Source: Gammaproteobacteria bacterium
Lineage (GTDB): Bacteria > Pseudomonadota > Gammaproteobacteria > Eutrophobiales > Eutrophobiaceae
DNA: 64,000 nt
Direction of reading: 5' to 3'
Assembly (NCBI GenBank): GCA_004297165.1
Contig: SCUJ01000006.1
Span: 1-64,000 of the forward strand
The translations under genes and the position numbers were made by a program. Positions 47,094 through 55,507 of this stretch are shown here, piece after piece. The notes beneath the pieces were generated by a model. The model was not told the DNA's origin. It saw only the letters and a list, made by a program, of their open reading frames with translations, and did not search any database. Within the stretch, counting starts at the first letter, position 1, and each line of letters starts with the position of its first letter.

Positions 47094-48422
47094 ATGGCAA
47101 CGACAAGCTACCTGAAACCCTGGCAAGGCCTGCACGCGGCGGCGGACGTACGCCGTCCGATTCGGCAGGGCCTCATCATCATTCTGCTCAGCTTCGGCGG
47201 GTTTGGCGCCTGGGCCGCGTTAGCCCCGCTCAGCGGCGCGGTGGTCGCGCCGGGTTACGTAAAGGTCGATGCCAATCGCAAGACCGTGCAGCATCTTGAG
47301 GGCGGCATCATCAAGGAGATCCTGGTCCGTGACGGCGACAGGGTGGCGGCGGGACAACCGTTGGTGGTGATCGAGGATACGCAAGTCGATGCATCGCTCG
47401 ATCTCATAGCCGGTCAACTTAACTCGGTACTGGCGCGAATTGCGCGATTGGCGGCGGAATACGATGGGCTCGAAGCCCTGGAATTTCCGCGCCGCCTTCT
47501 GGCCCTCGAAGTAGATCCGGAAATAAGTGAAATATTGCGGCGGGAGACCGTGCTGTTCAATAGTCGGCGCGCCTCTTTGCAAGATCGAATCAGGCTGTAT
47601 GAGCAGGAGATAAGCCAGGCCCGCGAACAGATTCAGGCCCTGTTGCAGCAGATCCGCGCCGAGGAGACAGCCATCAGTCTGCTGCAACAGGAAATTGCCG
47701 CCAACCAAGATCTGGAGAAGAAACAATACGTGCAAAAAACCCATATCCTCACCTTGCAGCGTACTGTTGAGGAATATCAGGCCCGCCGCGGCGAGCACCT
47801 CGCGGACAGCGCCCTGGCGCGGCAGAAGATCACCGAACTGGAACTGCGGATCATCGAAGTAAAAAACAGCTATATTCAGGATGCTGCCGATCTGCTGACC
47901 CAGGAGCAGTCCAAGGCGAATGAACTTGAGGAGCGTCTGCGGCCGGCGCAGGACGCCAACCGGCGCAAACAAATCACGGCGCCGATCATGGGCGACATCG
48001 TCAACTTGCGGGTGTTTACCGTGGGTGGCGTCATCGGACCGCGCGAACCAATCCTGGATATCGTACCGGCCGACAATCCGCTGATCGTCGAGGCGCAGGT
48101 AGATGTCAACGATATCGATGATATTTACATGGAACAGGCGGCGGATGTGCAGCTTACCGCGTACAAGACGCGCACCGCGCCACTGCTGACCGGCAAGGTG
48201 GTTTACATCTCCGCGGATCGCCTGATCAATGAACAAAGCGGCATCCCGTTTTATATCTGCCGCATTGAGATCGACTCCGAGTCACAGCGTGATACGCCGG
48301 AGTTGGAACTCTATCCAGGCATGCCGGCCGAAGTATTCATCAAGACCAAAAATCGCACCCTGCTGGATTACATCCTGTCGCCCATCGAATCGACCTTGCG
48401 CCGCTCGTTACGCGAGTCTTAA
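47094..48422 (+). CDS. Type I secretion membrane-fusion protein (HlyD/PrtE family)
   Basis: A 442-aa periplasmic adaptor with one N-terminal membrane segment (about residues 22-42). A lipoyl/barrel-sandwich half follows (APGYVKVDANRKTVQHLEGGIIKEILVRDGD, a classic HlyD stretch split by the helical hairpin). A long coiled coil spans about 150-290 (Glu/Gln-rich, many heptads). The C-terminal half includes ITAPIMGDIVNLRVFTVGGVI. It links the ABC protein to an outer-membrane channel. Operon partner of the upstream exporter. Confidence 0.92.
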   Translation: MATTSYLKPWQGLHAAADVRRPIRQGLIIILLSFGGFGAWAALAPLSGAVVAPGYVKVDANRKTVQHLEGGIIKEILVRDGDRVAAGQPLVVIEDTQVDASLDLIAGQLNSVLARIARLAAEYDGLEALEFPRRLLALEVDPEISEILRRETVLFNSRRASLQDRIRLYEQEISQAREQIQALLQQIRAEETAISLLQQEIAANQDLEKKQYVQKTHILTLQRTVEEYQARRGEHLADSALARQKITELELRIIEVKNSYIQDAADLLTQEQSKANELEERLRPAQDANRRKQITAPIMGDIVNLRVFTVGGVIGPREPILDIVPADNPLIVEAQVDVNDIDDIYMEQAADVQLTAYKTRTAPLLTGKVVYISADRLINEQSGIPFYICRIEIDSESQRDTPELELYPGMPAEVFIKTKNRTLLDYILSPIESTLRRSLRES

Positions 48423-48487
48423 TCCAGGGTGGCGCTGCGTATCAACACCTTCACATAACTCAGATGGTGTTTGATTTTCATGATGGG

Positions 48488-48493
48488 TATAAT
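48488..48493 (+). promoter_or_regulatory. Candidate -10 box before the polysaccharide-export gene
   Basis: Perfect TATAAT about 50 bases upstream of the start; the -35 position is poor. It suggests the export and GT4 genes may also be transcribed on their own. Confidence 0.25.
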
Positions 48494-48543
48494 TTGTTCA
48501 TTCGCCCCATCCCCCAACGATTAAAACAATAGCCTGATTCGTG

Positions 48544-49737
48544 ATGTCCCCAGAATTGATTGCCAACGGACTGGTGCAACATGCCAGACCGATCCTTCTG
48601 AATGTGTCGTTGCTGCTGGCAGCCGCGTTGTCCGGTTGCGCCTCGTTACCCGGCTGGCTTCCGGCCTCCGGCCCCGGCGCGATGGCGGTTCTAAAACAGG
48701 AGGCGGCGGAGCCGCCGATACCGGTCATGGAATTGAGCGATGAGGTGACACGCCGGTTGCAGGTGGCGCAGCAGCGCAGCACATTCGCGGAAGTCCTGTC
48801 GGATGAGTCCTTGCCGGCATTCGTGGTTGGCCCCGGCGACCGGCTGGAAGTCTCGATCTGGGAAGCGCCGCCAGCCGCCTTGTTCGGCACGACGATGCTG
48901 GATTCCAGGCTCGGAGCGGCGACTTCCCACATGACCTCCTTTCCCGATCAGATGGTGGAGGAAGACGGGACGATCAACGTGCCGTTTGCCGGCGCCGTAC
49001 CGGCGGCCGGGTCGACGCCGCAACAAATCGAGGAGGAAATTTCCCGCCGTCTCACCGGCAAGGCCAATCAACCCCAGGTGCTGGTGCGGGTGACGCAGAA
49101 CGTCACCGCGAACGCGACGGTGGTAGGAGAGGTTGCGCAAAGCCGGCCCATCCCGCTCACCGCGAAGGGCGAGCGTCTGCTGGATGCGCTGGCGGCCTCA
49201 GGCGGTACGCGACAGCCGGTGGACAAGATCACGATCCAGATCAGTCGCGCGGGCGAGGTGATCGGCATGCCGCTCGACTCGATCATCCGGGACCCGGAAC
49301 AGAATATCCGGTTACGGCCGGGTGACGTGATCACGGCCCTGCATCAGCCGTTGAGCTTCACGGTGCTCGGGGCCGCCGGCCGCAACGAGGAGATCAATTT
49401 CGAGGCGAAGGGCATTACTCTGGCGCAGGCTCTGGGGCGAATCGGCGGTGTGCAGGATTTCCGCGCCAACGCCCAGGGCGTGTTTATCTTCCGCTTCGAG
49501 GATCCGGCCGCGGTGCCGGCGGGCGAAAAGATCCTGCCCACCACGGAAGCGGGTCAGGTTCCGGTGATCTACCGGGCCGATCTGAAGGATCCCCGCACCT
49601 TTCTCCTGGCGCAAAACTTCCCGATGCGCGACAAGGATGTGGTGTACGTCGCCAACGCCACGGCGGCCGAGCTGCAGAAGTTCCTCAATCTTTTGACCTC
49701 GTCAATCTTTTCGATTGTCAACATACTCAATCTTTGA
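48544..49737 (+). CDS. Polysaccharide export outer-membrane lipoprotein (Wza/OPX family, SLBB domains)
   Basis: A lipoprotein of 397 aa with lipobox LSGC (Cys about residue 32) after a hydrophobic stretch. The Poly_export domain at about 93-185 (VVGPGDRLEVSIWE... DGTINVPFAG) is followed by SLBB domains (VVGEVAQSRPIPL; VLGAAGRNEEINF). These proteins form the outer-membrane pore or gate for capsule and exopolysaccharide. ATG 48544 is chosen; GTG 48541 directly precedes it in frame. It follows a T1SS ABC-HlyD pair and no TolC homologue is present in the window. The usual Wzc-type partner is also absent. Confidence 0.9.
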   Translation: MSPELIANGLVQHARPILLNVSLLLAAALSGCASLPGWLPASGPGAMAVLKQEAAEPPIPVMELSDEVTRRLQVAQQRSTFAEVLSDESLPAFVVGPGDRLEVSIWEAPPAALFGTTMLDSRLGAATSHMTSFPDQMVEEDGTINVPFAGAVPAAGSTPQQIEEEISRRLTGKANQPQVLVRVTQNVTANATVVGEVAQSRPIPLTAKGERLLDALAASGGTRQPVDKITIQISRAGEVIGMPLDSIIRDPEQNIRLRPGDVITALHQPLSFTVLGAAGRNEEINFEAKGITLAQALGRIGGVQDFRANAQGVFIFRFEDPAAVPAGEKILPTTEAGQVPVIYRADLKDPRTFLLAQNFPMRDKDVVYVANATAAELQKFLNLLTSSIFSIVNILNL

Positions 49738-49759
49738 CCTTCCGTAGCGACGCCAGGGT

Positions 49760-50926
49760 ATGCGGGGGATACTGCTAGACATAACCCGGCTGCTGGACAG
49801 GGGCTTGCAGGAACGTCTGCCCACGGGTGTAGACAGGGTCATTCTGGAGTATGTGCGGCATTTCCGCGATCAGGCGCGGGCGCTCGTGCGATTCGGCGGT
49901 CGCAAAATCGTGGTCGGGCGTGAGGATTCAAGGAGGTTGTTCGACGCCTTGTTGAATACCGATACGCGTTTCAATAGTACAGTGCGGTGGCTGGTCGGCA
50001 GGAGCTATGTCTTTCGCTGGGCCGAGGCCATTCATGAATATCGGCTGTTCAATATCGGTCACAGTGGGCTGGATCGTCCTGATTACCGGACTTTTTTGCA
50101 AAGGAATCGGTTACAGCCGATCTTTTTTCTGCACGATTTGATCCCCATTACACATCCTGAATATTGCCGGGACGGCGAAGCGGGCAAGCACACTCGACGA
50201 CTCGAGACGATGCTCGATCTCGGGCGTGGTCTGATTGTGAATTCGGAATACACGAGAAACTCCCTGGAGGAATTTACTGCGCGAACTGGCCGGCGTTTGC
50301 CGTCCGTCGTCGTCGCACCATTGGCGCCAGGCCGGTTGCCACTACCGGGCAGGGATCGTCCCCTGGCCGCGTCGTATTTTGTGGTGTTGGGCACCGTAGA
50401 ACCGCGCAAGAATCATCTGTTGCTCCTGCATCTCTGGCGGCAATTGGCGCTGGAATACGGCGAGGCGGCGCCACGACTGGTAATCATTGGACAACGCGGC
50501 TGGGAGTGTGAGCAGGTGGTGGACATGCTGGAACGCTGCGCGCCGTTGTCGGGGCATGTCATGGAGCTCTCCAGTTGTGGCGATCAGGAACTCTCAACGT
50601 GGTTGCGTCATGCCTGCGCCTTGCTCTTCCCCTCCTTTGCGGAGGGTTTCGGCATGCCTCTGGTCGAGGCGATGGCGCTGAAGCTCCCGGTAATCGCCAG
50701 CGATCTGCCGGTGTTGCACGAGTCCGGTGGCAACATTCCGGAGTACCTCGATCCCCTGGATGGGCGCGCCTGGCGGGATACTATTCTCGAATATGCAAGA
50801 CCGGACAGCGCGAAGCGTCAGGCTCAATGTCTGCGCCTGGAGGGATTTACGGCGCCAACCTGGGAGGGGCACTTTTCCAAGGTGGAAGAGCAGCTGGGGA
50901 AAATTACTTGCGTAGGGAAACTCTGA
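49760..50926 (+). CDS. Glycosyltransferase family 4
   Basis: A 388-aa GT-B glycosyltransferase. The C-terminal donor-binding domain has YFVVLGTVEPRKNHLLLL and the E-x7-E motif EGFGMPLVE at about residue 294, then VIASDLPVLHESGG. Such enzymes often transfer mannose or related sugars in O-antigen and capsule clusters. Its last codons run into the left arm of a palindromic element, so that element's insertion may have reset the C-terminus. Probably co-transcribed with the export lipoprotein (22 bases between). Confidence 0.88.
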   Translation: MRGILLDITRLLDRGLQERLPTGVDRVILEYVRHFRDQARALVRFGGRKIVVGREDSRRLFDALLNTDTRFNSTVRWLVGRSYVFRWAEAIHEYRLFNIGHSGLDRPDYRTFLQRNRLQPIFFLHDLIPITHPEYCRDGEAGKHTRRLETMLDLGRGLIVNSEYTRNSLEEFTARTGRRLPSVVVAPLAPGRLPLPGRDRPLAASYFVVLGTVEPRKNHLLLLHLWRQLALEYGEAAPRLVIIGQRGWECEQVVDMLERCAPLSGHVMELSSCGDQELSTWLRHACALLFPSFAEGFGMPLVEAMALKLPVIASDLPVLHESGGNIPEYLDPLDGRAWRDTILEYARPDSAKRQAQCLRLEGFTAPTWEGHFSKVEEQLGKITCVGKL

Positions 50927-51023
50927 ACAAGCACCCACCGTTCGGACTGAGCTTGTCGAAGCCCTGGATTTTCGAGCGCGCATTTCGACAGGCTCAATGC
51001 GAACGGACTTGTTCAAAGTTTCC
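50916..51023. repeat. REP/MITE-like double palindrome overlapping the GT4 3' end
   Basis: The outer arms (50916-50931 and 51008-51023, 16 bases) match at 15 of 16 positions as inverted repeats. The inner arms (50938-50960 and 50984-51006, 23 bases) match at 20 of 23 and carry the GTTCG...TGAGC.TGTCGAA pattern of a dispersed palindrome seen in many bacterial genomes. The element contains the GT4 stop codon. It could act as a transcription terminator or mRNA-stabilising hairpin. Confidence 0.75.
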
Positions 51024-51047
51024 TTGGAGATGAGGTAAGCTTGTGCC

Positions 51048-51073
51048 TATTATTGTAACGAGTTACGATAATA
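51048..51073. promoter_or_regulatory. Palindromic operator of the toxin-antitoxin-like operon
   Basis: A 26-bp imperfect palindrome centred between GTAAC and GTTAC half-sites with A+T-rich flanks (TATTAT / ATAATA). It ends 3 bases before the ATG of the first gene and overlaps a GATAAT -10-like box, as expected for autoregulation by the antitoxin-like protein. No ribosome-binding site fits between it and the ATG. Confidence 0.5.
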
Positions 51074-51076
51074 AGC

Positions 51077-51541
51077 ATGAAACAGATTACGCGAAAACCA
51101 GGGAGACCGCGGAAAGAGAACGCTTTAACCGCGGCTGAGAGGATGCGCGCCTATCGTGAGCGCAAAAAGGCTGGCGGATACAAACAAGTCAGCGGTTGGG
51201 CTGCGGTCCAACCCTTCGATGTCATGGTGTATTCCGACCATCGCCTGCTCGACGCCAGAAGCCTGGCTTTACACTGCCGGATAGCGAGCAAAATATCCCG
51301 CAACCCCGACCTGCTCGCAATACCCCGGCGTAACCTGCAACGCTGGAAACAACGCGCGGCAGGCAAAACGCCGAAATATCTCCTGGAATGGGGGACTGTT
51401 CTCGATCAACCCTGGCCCGCCATCGCGATTTTCATCACCAGCGGATCGGAAAAGGCCGAACGTCTGCGGCAGTCTTCGCCTTTTGCCGGGGTTCTGGATC
51501 CCGAGGAACGCAAGCGGATTTATGACGCGTTCAGAGCTTGA
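51077..51541 (+). CDS. Antitoxin-like DNA-binding protein with AT-hook-like N-terminus
   Basis: A 154-aa basic protein. The N-terminus KPGRPRKENALTAAERMRAYRERKKAGG has an AT-hook-like GRPRK and the AERMRAYRERK stretch found in small TA and phage regulators. The remainder, including RNLQRWKQ, is not a domain I can name. It lies directly behind a palindromic operator and overlaps the next gene by 20 bases. That order (DNA-binding protein, then nucleotidyltransferase-fold protein) resembles AbiE/MNT-type systems. Function is inferred from context. Confidence 0.6.
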   Translation: MKQITRKPGRPRKENALTAAERMRAYRERKKAGGYKQVSGWAAVQPFDVMVYSDHRLLDARSLALHCRIASKISRNPDLLAIPRRNLQRWKQRAAGKTPKYLLEWGTVLDQPWPAIAIFITSGSEKAERLRQSSPFAGVLDPEERKRIYDAFRA

Positions 51542-52067
51542 GCATCTCATCCGCACCAGCGGGGCGATTGCGAACGACGATGAAATCATCATCATTGGTA
51601 GTCAGGCTATCCTCGGACAATTCCCGGACGCCCCGGATATCTTGTGTATGTCCATGGAAGCGGATTTGTATCCCCGGCATCATACGGAGATGGCCATACT
51701 GGTGGATGGCGCGATTGGCGAAGGTTCATCGTTTCATGAGTTATACGGTTACTATGCCCAGGGGGTTGGCCCCGAAACGGCGGTTCTGCCCCGCGGATGG
51801 GAAAAGCGTCTTGTGCGCGTCTTCAATGAGAATACCGGCGGCGTGGCGGGTTTGTGTATTGAGGCGCACGATTTGGCCATTTCAAAATATGTCGCCGGGC
51901 GGCCCAAGGACCTGGAGTTTACCAGGGAACTCGCGAGGCACGGCCTCACGCAACTTGCGACTCTCAGGCAACGCCTGACCGCGACAAAATTGTCCCGCCC
52001 GCTGAAAGATCTTATCAAGGCCAGGATCGAGTCGGATTTCAAACCTGCCGCAATCCGGAAGCGTTAA
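51522..52067 (+). CDS. DUF6036-like nucleotidyltransferase (AbiEii-type toxin candidate)
   Basis: A 181-aa protein with a minimal nucleotidyltransferase pattern: IIIIGSQAI (GS motif), then MSMEADLYP as the acidic metal site, and a helical C-terminus with LAISKYVAGRPKDLEF typical of AbiEii/DUF6036 proteins. The ATG at 51522 is chosen over an in-frame start at 51483 because the domain begins at once. It overlaps the antitoxin-like gene. Its stop codon overlaps that of the convergent cytochrome gene by 4 bases. Confidence 0.7.
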   Translation: MTRSELEHLIRTSGAIANDDEIIIIGSQAILGQFPDAPDILCMSMEADLYPRHHTEMAILVDGAIGEGSSFHELYGYYAQGVGPETAVLPRGWEKRLVRVFNENTGGVAGLCIEAHDLAISKYVAGRPKDLEFTRELARHGLTQLATLRQRLTATKLSRPLKDLIKARIESDFKPAAIRKR

Positions 52068-54379
52068 AAACGCGATACCTCTTCCAGCAATTGTCTGGCC
52101 TGATTATTATCCGGCGCCACGACGAGGAGTTCCCGTGCGTAGCGCGTGGCAGCGGCTGGGTCTCCAGCGTCTCGATACAGTGTGGCGAGGGTGTAGAGCA
52201 GATCGGGGTGTTGAGGTTGTCTCCGGTAAGCGGATTGCAAAACTGTCATCGCCTCCTGTGTCTTGCCGGTCGAATTCAGGGCGATCGCATGCACCATCTG
52301 TATCCCGATATCTTCCGGGGCGAGCTTCGCGGCCTGGGCGAAATGGTCGAGGGCCTCGGTATAGTTCTTCTCCCTGACCAGCGCCATGCCCAGGGCCTGC
52401 AATACCACGATGTTATCCGGATGTCCCGCCGCCGTCTCGCGCAATAACGGCAGGACCAGATCATCCTTTTCTTGCGACCGGTACAGATCGGCCAGATTGA
52501 TCGCGGCCGGGATGTAGTCCGGTTCGAGCGCCAGCGCCTGGTTATACGCGTGCTCGGCGGCCGCGAGATCGCCCAGATCGCGACGCAAATTGCCGATATT
52601 CACATGCGACCACGGATACTCGGCATTGGCGGCCTGCGCGGCGAGATATTCGGAGATGGCTGTTTCGAGGCGTCGTTGTTCTTCCGCGATCAGGTTCCCC
52701 GAGGCCGCGGCGCAGACGGCCGCCGCCTGATAGCGCACCGCCTTGATTGGATCATCGAGTAGCCTGGCCGCGGGCTGGCAGCGGTCCACGGGCGGTAGAT
52801 TGGTGAGCGCAAGAAGCGCGCCCAGGCGCAGCAAGGATTGTTCAGTATCGAGCGCGGCCTGAATGACAGGCTCATTCTTGCTATCTGGATAGGACGCGAG
52901 TTGGCTGAGTAGCGTAGCCCTCACGATATCGGGCAGTCCGGCATCTCCGGCGTCGATCCGCAAACCTTCCGCGGCTGTGATTTGCGCTTGGCGCGCCGCC
53001 TTCAACGTCTCGGCGAAATGCGCTTCGCCGGCCTTCCCGCCGTCATGCGCCCGTATGGCCTCTGTTGCCCAGGCAGACGATTTATCGGGATGACAGGCAT
53101 TACAAGTATTGGGCAAACCGAGGCGCTCGCTGAGGTCAGGGCGCGGGATGCGGAAGGAGTGGTCATGCCGCGCATCCACCTGCATATAAGTGCGTTCCGG
53201 CATGTGACAGGCGACGCAGCTTGCCCCGGCGGAATCCGCATCATGGAAGTGATGGGTGGGCTTGTCGTAGTGACTCGCCTGATGGCAACGGTTGCAGAGC
53301 GCATTCCCTTCCGCGCGCAACTTCAGGCTGTGCGGGTCATGACAATCGAGGCATTGAACCCCCGCCTGGTACATCCGGCTCTGGAGAAACGATCCGTATT
53401 CGAAGACCTCGCCGTCGATTTGGCCGTCGGCGAAGTACAGACCCTCTTCGAGCAGACTGGGCAGGTAATTGGCATAAAACGACTGGCCGGGCTGTGGCTC
53501 CTCCACGAGGCGGTTGCGCCGGGAATGACAAGGCATACAAATCGGGAGTAACGCATCGCGATCGAGGGGATGAGTGTTATTGGCGATGGGGTCACCTTCC
53601 AAAAACTGCCAACCCCCGTCGAGGGCATTCCGGTAATCGATGATCAAACCTTTGTCCCGGATTTTGGACAAGTCAGCGGCGGTCAGGGACGCCGCCAGTT
53701 GCGCATGGACGGAGGCGGGACCATGGCAGGCCTCGCAGGCGACATTCAACGCCGCCCAGCGCGTGTCCCAGGTCTGTTGTTGCGGATCGTAATTTCTCTT
53801 TATAGCTGTGGAGTGACATTCCGCGCAGCGGCTGTTCCAGTTCTGGTTGGGACCGGTCCAGTGCAAGGGATCCTTGTGATCGATCCGCTCATCCGGGTAC
53901 AGATGAAACCAGCGTTGCCCTCCGGCCTCGCGGGGCCGCGTATCCCAGGCGATGGACAGGGCTTGCAGGCGGCCGCCAGGAAGTTCGATCAGGTATTGTT
54001 GCAGCGGGTCAACGCCGAAGGTGTAGAGCACGGGAAAATCCTGAAGCGATCCGTCCGGTCCATCCGTGCGTACGTAAAAAGCCTCATTCTGGCGATGGAA
54101 AGTTGTCGTGATCTGATTGTATTCGAAACTGGCATTGTTGAAATCACCGAGCACCGTGCCGGCGTTCGCGGGTTGCATCGCCAGATCGTGATGCGATCCG
54201 GCATAGGCGGCGCTTGCTTCCGCGTGGCACGAGACACACGCGGCGTTGCCGATGTACTCGGCGGTTGGTTGCGGCTGTTCCGCCGTTTTTTGCACATCAG
54301 GTTGTGCGGGCGCTGGTGAAGGATTGCGCTCGCAGCCGGCAATAATAACCAGGAAAAGGATCAGCGGTGCGCTGAGCAA
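52064..54379 (-). CDS. Octahaem c-type cytochrome lipoprotein with C-terminal TPR domain
   Basis: A 771-aa exported protein. A hydrophobic N-terminus ends in AGC (lipobox-like). Eight CxxCH haem motifs follow (CVSCH, CAECH, CEACH, CMPCH, CLDCH, CNRCH, CVACH, CNACH) within about the first 430 residues. A HEAT-like middle and tetratricopeptide repeats lie at about 570-760 (YPWSHVNIGNLRRDLGDL, LALEPDYIPAAINLADLY, and others). Probably a periplasmic, membrane-anchored electron carrier or multihaem enzyme with a protein-docking TPR. The only available start is TTG at 54379, with no clear ribosome-binding site and no positive residue before the hydrophobic stretch, so the start is doubtful. Confidence 0.85.
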   Translation of the reverse strand: MLSAPLILFLVIIAGCERNPSPAPAQPDVQKTAEQPQPTAEYIGNAACVSCHAEASAAYAGSHHDLAMQPANAGTVLGDFNNASFEYNQITTTFHRQNEAFYVRTDGPDGSLQDFPVLYTFGVDPLQQYLIELPGGRLQALSIAWDTRPREAGGQRWFHLYPDERIDHKDPLHWTGPNQNWNSRCAECHSTAIKRNYDPQQQTWDTRWAALNVACEACHGPASVHAQLAASLTAADLSKIRDKGLIIDYRNALDGGWQFLEGDPIANNTHPLDRDALLPICMPCHSRRNRLVEEPQPGQSFYANYLPSLLEEGLYFADGQIDGEVFEYGSFLQSRMYQAGVQCLDCHDPHSLKLRAEGNALCNRCHQASHYDKPTHHFHDADSAGASCVACHMPERTYMQVDARHDHSFRIPRPDLSERLGLPNTCNACHPDKSSAWATEAIRAHDGGKAGEAHFAETLKAARQAQITAAEGLRIDAGDAGLPDIVRATLLSQLASYPDSKNEPVIQAALDTEQSLLRLGALLALTNLPPVDRCQPAARLLDDPIKAVRYQAAAVCAAASGNLIAEEQRRLETAISEYLAAQAANAEYPWSHVNIGNLRRDLGDLAAAEHAYNQALALEPDYIPAAINLADLYRSQEKDDLVLPLLRETAAGHPDNIVVLQALGMALVREKNYTEALDHFAQAAKLAPEDIGIQMVHAIALNSTGKTQEAMTVLQSAYRRQPQHPDLLYTLATLYRDAGDPAAATRYARELLVVAPDNNQARQLLEEVSRF

Positions 54380-54429
54380 CGCGTATGGTGGGCACGTTTC
54401 TCGTGTCCACGCGGTTCTGCGGGTCCAGC

Positions 54430-55506
54430 TCAGAGTAATCCCCGCACGGCCTCAAGGAACCGTTCCATATCGGTCATTGTGATTGAACCCATGACCGAGA
54501 TCCGGAACAGCGTCTTTGCGAACTCTCCCTGGCCGGCATAGATGACGAATCCCCGTTGTTTGAGGCCGTCGTGCAGAGAGGCATAGTCGAGATTGTTGGG
54601 CAGTCGAAAGGCGTTCAGCACGCAAGAGGAGTCCTCCCGGGGCAACAATGCCTCGATCTTCAGGTCGGCCAGCCCGTGTCTGACGCTATCCATCTTGCGC
54701 CAATAATCCGTGCGCCGAGTCTGCCATCCGCCGTCCTCGGCATGTTCCCGCAACGCCTCGTCCAGGGCATAAAAACTCTGGACCGATTGGGTGAAAGGCG
54801 TACCGTTTTGATCCTGTTGCCGCAAATAGGTGTTGAGATCGAGATAGAGGGTGCGCTGGATGTCTTCAGTCCGGCGCAGCGCTGCGCGTTTCACGATCAC
54901 GAAGGATGTCCCCGGGATCCCGTGCAGACATTTATTCGCGGTCGCCGCACAGGCATGCATCCCCCAATCCTCGAAGCGTAACTCCTCGGCGCCGAAACTG
55001 CTGACGCCGTCCACCAGCATGTTGACACGGAATCTGGCGCAAACCTCGGCAATCGTTTCGAGCCGATTCAATCGGCCGCTGGTCGTCTCATGGTGAACGA
55101 CAGCGACATGCGTAAAGCCAGGGTCTTCGGACAGGCATCGCTCCAGACGACCGACATCGATTACGCCGCCCCACTCGTGCCGCAGGCAGGCGTGGTCCAT
55201 GCCATGGATCGCCGCGATCCGGGAGAGACGCTCGCCGTATACCCCGTTCTCGATGACCAGGACCTTGCCGCGGGCGGGAATGCAACTGGTCAGCATGGCC
55301 TCCATGGCCGAGGTCCCTGACCCCGTGATCAAGATCGCCGCCCAATCCTGTTCGGGCAGGCCATAGATCCGCAGGAGTTGTCGGCGGATCGATTGCTGCA
55401 TTGCGGCGAACTCGGGTTCGCGGTGGCAGAGGTCGGGCTTCAGCAGTGCCTGGCGCACCCGCTCGCTCAGGTTCACCGGACCGGGGTTGAGCAGGATCTC
55501 GCGCAT
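54430..55506 (-). CDS. phnW: 2-aminoethylphosphonate transaminase
   Basis: A 358-aa PLP aminotransferase that, in a biosynthetic cluster, converts phosphonoacetaldehyde to 2-aminoethylphosphonate. LLNPGPVNLSERVRQAL is the PhnW opening, TGSGTSAMEAML forms the PLP-phosphate site, VDGVSSFGAE holds the PLP Asp, and ATANKCLHGIPG the Schiff-base Lys. It begins 1 base after the decarboxylase stop. Next to PEP mutase and phosphonopyruvate decarboxylase it acts in synthesis, not degradation. Confidence 0.92.
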   Translation of the reverse strand: MREILLNPGPVNLSERVRQALLKPDLCHREPEFAAMQQSIRRQLLRIYGLPEQDWAAILITGSGTSAMEAMLTSCIPARGKVLVIENGVYGERLSRIAAIHGMDHACLRHEWGGVIDVGRLERCLSEDPGFTHVAVVHHETTSGRLNRLETIAEVCARFRVNMLVDGVSSFGAEELRFEDWGMHACAATANKCLHGIPGTSFVIVKRAALRRTEDIQRTLYLDLNTYLRQQDQNGTPFTQSVQSFYALDEALREHAEDGGWQTRRTDYWRKMDSVRHGLADLKIEALLPREDSSCVLNAFRLPNNLDYASLHDGLKQRGFVIYAGQGEFAKTLFRISVMGSITMTDMERFLEAVRGLL

Positions 55507-55507
55507 C

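Noticed and set aside
45782-47095. 437-codon minus-strand frame opposite the ABC exporter
   Set aside because: It lies antisense to an intact ABC protein with all motifs. It is His/Arg/Gln-rich and without domain similarity.
47220-48236. 338-codon minus-strand frame opposite the HlyD gene
   Set aside because: Antisense shadow; the plus-strand HlyD features are unambiguous.
52060-52075. GCGTT/AACGC hairpin between the convergent toxin-like and cytochrome genes as a terminator
   Set aside because: A 5-bp stem with a 3-base loop and no T-run is too weak to claim.
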